From JAGVSV01 sp050952845 (GTDB lineage: Bacteria > Bacillota > Clostridia > Christensenellales > Aristaeellaceae), in assembly GCA_050952845.1 (NCBI GenBank), contig JBMNLP010000001.1, positions 124,001 through 188,000 on the forward strand: DNA of 64,000 nucleotides, written 5' to 3'. The notes under the pieces were generated by a model. That model saw only the letters and a list, made by a program, of their open reading frames with translations. It searched no databases and was not told the origin of the DNA. Positions within the stretch are counted from its first letter, which is position 1; each line of letters begins with the position of its first letter. The translations under genes were made by a program, and so were the position numbers. This document shows, in pieces, positions 61,801 to 64,000 of this stretch.

Positions 61801-63544
61801 CAACCATGAAATCACCGTGATAGGCGGCTTTGTCGAACCGCCCGTTCTGCCCGACGTCATGTACATTGGGCATGGGCTGTCGGTGAAGATGGCCGTGCAT
61901 GGCGCCGTGGCGGATGTGCAGCCGGCCTCATCGGATGAAAGCGTGCTCAGCGCCATGGTGGAGGACGGAGGGTTGAGCCTGTTCCCGCTTTCCCCGGGCA
62001 GCGTGCAGGTGACGCTGCGCTGTCATGGCGATGAACTCCTCTACGACATCACCGTGGAACCGGTGCTGACGGGGGTGACCCCGCAGGCGGTGGAGGTGCG
62101 GGAGGAAGAATCCTTCACCCTGACGCTGGGCATGACGGAAGGGCACCAGGTGCGCTACACGGTGATCCCGCCCGATATCCTCACCATCACTTCAGAGGGC
62201 CCTGATACCATCGCGTTCCAGGCGTTGGCTCCCGGCAATGACGTGATCATCATCAGCGATGAATCCGGCCAGGCGCTGGAAGTGCCCGTCACCGTGAACG
62301 CCGAGTGGCGCATATCGGTCGACCGGCAGCAGAGCGAGGCTGAAAACAATGCGCTGCATATGGCACTGCTGAAGTGGGGGCTGGTAGGGCCGCCGGAGGG
62401 CGTTATCACCCAGGAAGCGCAGCAGGTTCTGATGAAGGTAAAGGCTGCCTTCGGCTGGGATATAACCCGGCCCTACCTGACCAGGGAGGAGTATGAGACG
62501 CTGCTGGCATACAAGCCGGAGACGACGGCAAGCCCGTCCGGAACCGAACAAGCCGAAAGCTGGGCGCCGGAAGGCGAGGCGCAGGTGATGTCGGCGGCGG
62601 CGCTGGGCGATACATACTACCTGCTGGACAGCCAGAAACGCCTGTTGATTGTGCCGGCCGGCAGCGATCACGCCAGCCGCGTGGTGGACGACGCGTTTGT
62701 CAAGGTGGTGTCCAACGGCAGCCTTGTGCTGGCGCTGTCGAAGGGCGGCCTCATATTCCCCTTTGGTCCGCAGGACGAGATCGACCGCTGGTTTGACGAG
62801 CTGCTCTATGACGCCATCGCTATCGCCGGCATGGACCTGTCCGTGGCCGACATGTCGTTCAGCAAGGACAGCCTGGTCATGGTGTTTGACCAGGACGGCG
62901 AAATCAACGAGAAAAACAAGCTCAGGGAGGTCGTTGCCGGCCAGGCGTGTGTCTATCTGCAATCGGACAAAGCCGGCAGCCGGGGCGTTGTGCGGCTGAC
63001 ATCGGTGAAGGACGCCCTCATGCTGGAAGGCGGCGGCACGCGGCATGTGCTGCTGGGCATCGGCACCAGGAACGACAACGCAGTCCTTTATGAAATAACA
63101 GGCAGGAAAACCGCCCCGGCCACCGTGAGAACGCCGGCGGACATGGACATGGACCTGCGCGTGGCGGCTGTCAACAGCGATATGATGGTGGTGGTGGATG
63201 GCGGCGGCACGGCTTACCTGCGGGGTAAGAACAAATTTGGCCAAATTGGCAACGGCTCCACCCGCCAGTCCAACAACTTTGTAGCTGCCGAAGGCGTCGG
63301 CGACGTGGTGCATGCGGCATTGGGCGATACCTACGCCCTGCTGCTGACGGGCAGCGGACGGCTGTATGCCGCCGGCGAGACCCCGGCAGGCGAACAGCTG
63401 ACATCGTTTACCCTTATCGCGGAGGATATCCGGCACATGGCGCCGCTGGCAGACGGCAAGGTGCTGCTGGTGAACAACGCCCACCAAATTGCCGTGACCG
63501 ACCTGAGCGATATCGGCATCTTCCGAAGCATTTACTATCCGTAG
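58889..63544 (+). CDS. Zinc-ribbon receptor-type Ser/Thr kinase with (PT)n linker and RCC1-like ectodomain
   Basis: The start is placed at GTG 58889 behind AAGGGGGG (1551 residues); a TTG three bases earlier is possible. A zinc ribbon CYSC...CPHC precedes a complete kinase (IGAGGFGATYIA, VAIKEF, HRDVAADN, DFGSAR, PPEQ). A membrane helix lies at about 337-360. A Pro-Thr/Ser linker of about 170 residues (encoded by 60204-60716) leads to Ig-like modules, a PG-binding-like segment (ALHMALLKWGLVGPPEGVIT) and a C-terminal RCC1-like propeller (AYLRGKNKFGQIGNGSTRQS). It is a receptor kinase that could span and sense the cell wall. Confidence 0.8.
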   Translation: MSDTRHLCYSCMRQVSPQATVCPHCRSAIPYVETNSRLLQPGVTLRQGRYTVGRCIGAGGFGATYIAIDNKHYGQRVAIKEFLSVSVCARQVNSSNVLPNPGQEDLFREFLEKFFEEAKRLQSLTLVPGVVKCTEHFSENGTGYFVMEYLEGSTLKDYLKRQGRPFSMRDALYMVQRTLDILHGVHERNILHRDVAADNLFRRNSGELVLIDFGSARSDAANTSHTKFLKGNYTPPEQQSGMPENAYTDVYSTGVLLFVLLNGREPQKLNGVLEPLPRQFPKALQDIYAKATRHNPAERYQTAYEMRLDITALLESGDAAAAAETGPDGKTGGGARKAVWALLIGIFVLLGVVLAVLFGSGVVSKKTYPIVVQYAMQDGLLLYEETFDLPRGEQTVRANANLSQAAGMRLIGDGDLTFTVLNDGETEPEQLVFYYEELATPTPPPTPTPTPTPSPTPTATPTPTSTPSPTPTMTPPPTPTPSPTPTVTPTPTPTPSPTPTSTATPTPTPSPTPTVTPTPTLSPTPTATSTDTSTPLPTPTSTATPTSSPTPTPSPTPTPTSSPTPTVTPTPTPTPSPTPTPTPTPTPTPTPTPTPTPTPTPSPTPTQAPTMVPAGAFIAGMDLSKPGELYIVSGKVATRVDAAVADVFPATLYVEAEMDHVHQLVLEHVASGERILLNQPWEEVGGVLHRTSLYLSPGEYRVLANLIDFTNADGSPVDLYANEGAAVAMDAGSNEAQFAFSITKVDAGPHVVNAGEEIWVSWEGTPLLFTPLALNNITDVSADENGMLVTVGGVGEASLTFSDGIARHEVLFRVDSLPFRTREEAYTLAAGERVLVAFETMDGQPLQASAMKLNIPDELLGVYTDDGLMVGSSTPGAYVLTADYAGSHVEVAVTVEDRFISMPMMPLSLNVGQSMVVPLSTYSGGFDSVTVKMKDGSEAIVAATVGSDGLTVTGLARGNAEMTVACMGVGVNHEITVIGGFVEPPVLPDVMYIGHGLSVKMAVHGAVADVQPASSDESVLSAMVEDGGLSLFPLSPGSVQVTLRCHGDELLYDITVEPVLTGVTPQAVEVREEESFTLTLGMTEGHQVRYTVIPPDILTITSEGPDTIAFQALAPGNDVIIISDESGQALEVPVTVNAEWRISVDRQQSEAENNALHMALLKWGLVGPPEGVITQEAQQVLMKVKAAFGWDITRPYLTREEYETLLAYKPETTASPSGTEQAESWAPEGEAQVMSAAALGDTYYLLDSQKRLLIVPAGSDHASRVVDDAFVKVVSNGSLVLALSKGGLIFPFGPQDEIDRWFDELLYDAIAIAGMDLSVADMSFSKDSLVMVFDQDGEINEKNKLREVVAGQACVYLQSDKAGSRGVVRLTSVKDALMLEGGGTRHVLLGIGTRNDNAVLYEITGRKTAPATVRTPADMDMDLRVAAVNSDMMVVVDGGGTAYLRGKNKFGQIGNGSTRQSNNFVAAEGVGDVVHAALGDTYALLLTGSGRLYAAGETPAGEQLTSFTLIAEDIRHMAPLADGKVLLVNNAHQIAVTDLSDIGIFRSIYYP
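60204..60716 (+). repeat. Proline-threonine coding microsatellite
   Basis: About 510 bases of near-repeating CCNACN hexamers encode an extended Pro-Thr/Ser linker. A similar, shorter tract lies at 50170-50310 in the VWA-FHA gene. Length variation by slippage is expected. Confidence 0.85.
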
Positions 63545-63588
63545 GCGGCCGGGCGGCCGACCGATACCGACCTGCAAGGAGGCATGGG

Positions 63589-64000
63589 ATGATGAAGTGT
63601 CCACAATGCATGCAAGACTGGGATGGCGCGAAGTGCGCCCATTGCGGCTATGAACGCCAGGAACCGCCCAGAATTTTCGCTGCCTTGCCGCAGGGTGTCC
63701 TGCTTGCGGGGCGCTACAGGCTGGGCAATGCCCTGGCGGATTCGCGCCAGGCCATCGGCTACCTGGCCTGGGACCAGCAGGCCGGGAGCGCCGTGCTGTT
63801 AGAGGAGTTTTACCCCAAATCCAACGCCGCCAGGCTGGATAACGGCCAGGTGGCGGGCCGGCGGAACCCCGCCCTGTTCAGCCAGGCGCAGGAGCTGTTT
63901 CTCAAGCGCGACAGCCGCAGCAGCAAAGCGCTGCCGTGCGTGGACAGCTTCAGCGCCGGCGGCACCGCCTGGCGCGTGTACCAGCCGCAGGCAGGGCGCG
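63589..64000 (+). CDS. Zinc-ribbon kinase-like protein, probable pseudokinase, partial (runs off right edge)
   Basis: The frame opens at ATG 63589, six bases after AAGGAGG, and stays open to the window end (137 codons). A zinc ribbon CPQC...CAHC and the GRYRLGNALAD strand align with the two upstream kinases. The glycine loop is degraded (ALADSRQAIGYLA against LLGRGGFGATYIA). The catalytic-lysine strand reads AVLLEEFYPK where the others have CAVKEYFP and VAIKEF, so the lysine is replaced. The catalytic loop lies outside the window. It may be a regulatory pseudokinase. Confidence 0.7.
   Translation, partial: MMKCPQCMQDWDGAKCAHCGYERQEPPRIFAALPQGVLLAGRYRLGNALADSRQAIGYLAWDQQAGSAVLLEEFYPKSNAARLDNGQVAGRRNPALFSQAQELFLKRDSRSSKALPCVDSFSAGGTAWRVYQPQAGR

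Overview
The window looks like a chromosome segment of an uncultured, fairly GC-rich member of the Clostridia, probably a gut anaerobe. Supporting this are sigma-A type promoters with strong AGGAGG ribosome sites and frequent TTG/GTG starts. The purine operon also has a clostridial layout, with a large single-chain PurL and PurH split into two proteins. BspA-like leucine-rich-repeat lipoproteins, WXG100 proteins and an electron-bifurcating-type NfnAB pair fit as well. The species cannot be named from the sequence.

Layout. 1-6.2 kb: three tandem minus-strand BspA-like lipoprotein genes, each with its own near-identical promoter; the leftmost is an in-frame double-length fusion and runs off the window. 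6.4-8.6 kb: NfnA/NfnB-like flavoprotein pair. 8.75-12.2 kb: two copies of a type I-C-like CRISPR repeat with 3.4 kb of phage head-module DNA between them (minor head protein, MazEF, ribbon-helix-helix regulator, scaffold, truncated major capsid). 12.4-23.7 kb: purine operon purE-C-F-M-N, PurO-type IMP cyclohydrolase, AICAR formyltransferase, purD, purL, behind a promoter with candidate PurR boxes. 23.8-25.2 kb: PrsA-like lipoprotein. 25.4 kb: a 162-bp structured repeat element, with a second copy at 45.0 kb. 25.6-36.9 kb: complete type I-E CRISPR-Cas locus (cas3, cse1, cse2, cas7, cas5, cas6, cas1, cas2-DnaQ) and an array of 25 repeats. A 396-bp phage-like fragment follows, then one detached repeat. 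37-44.9 kb: sugar metabolism (rhamnose isomerase, BNR/sialidase-like protein, KDG kinase, KDPG aldolase-VOC fusion, ROK kinase, Fe-S aldo-keto reductase) and one secreted protein of unknown function. 45.3-64 kb: a plus-strand cluster of four small WXG100-type proteins, an unknown soluble protein, a DUF2974-like lipase, a VWA/PG-binding/FHA membrane protein, a double-FHA membrane protein and a 1495-residue surface protein. Three zinc-ribbon protein kinases end it, the last cut by the window edge and apparently lacking the catalytic lysine.

Two signals stand out. First, both CRISPR arrays contain phage coding DNA where spacers should be. At the inner edge of the I-C array the 35 bases next to the repeat are followed by GAA, which is the I-C PAM TTC on the other strand. 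The junctions therefore look like spacers joined to the flanks of their own protospacers, either through chimeric assembly with a co-sampled phage or through real recombination. Second, the 45-64 kb cluster looks like a type VII-secretion-associated envelope system with a phospho-signalling arm (kinases and FHA readers). I do not recognise it as a described set; no EssC ATPase is visible in the window.
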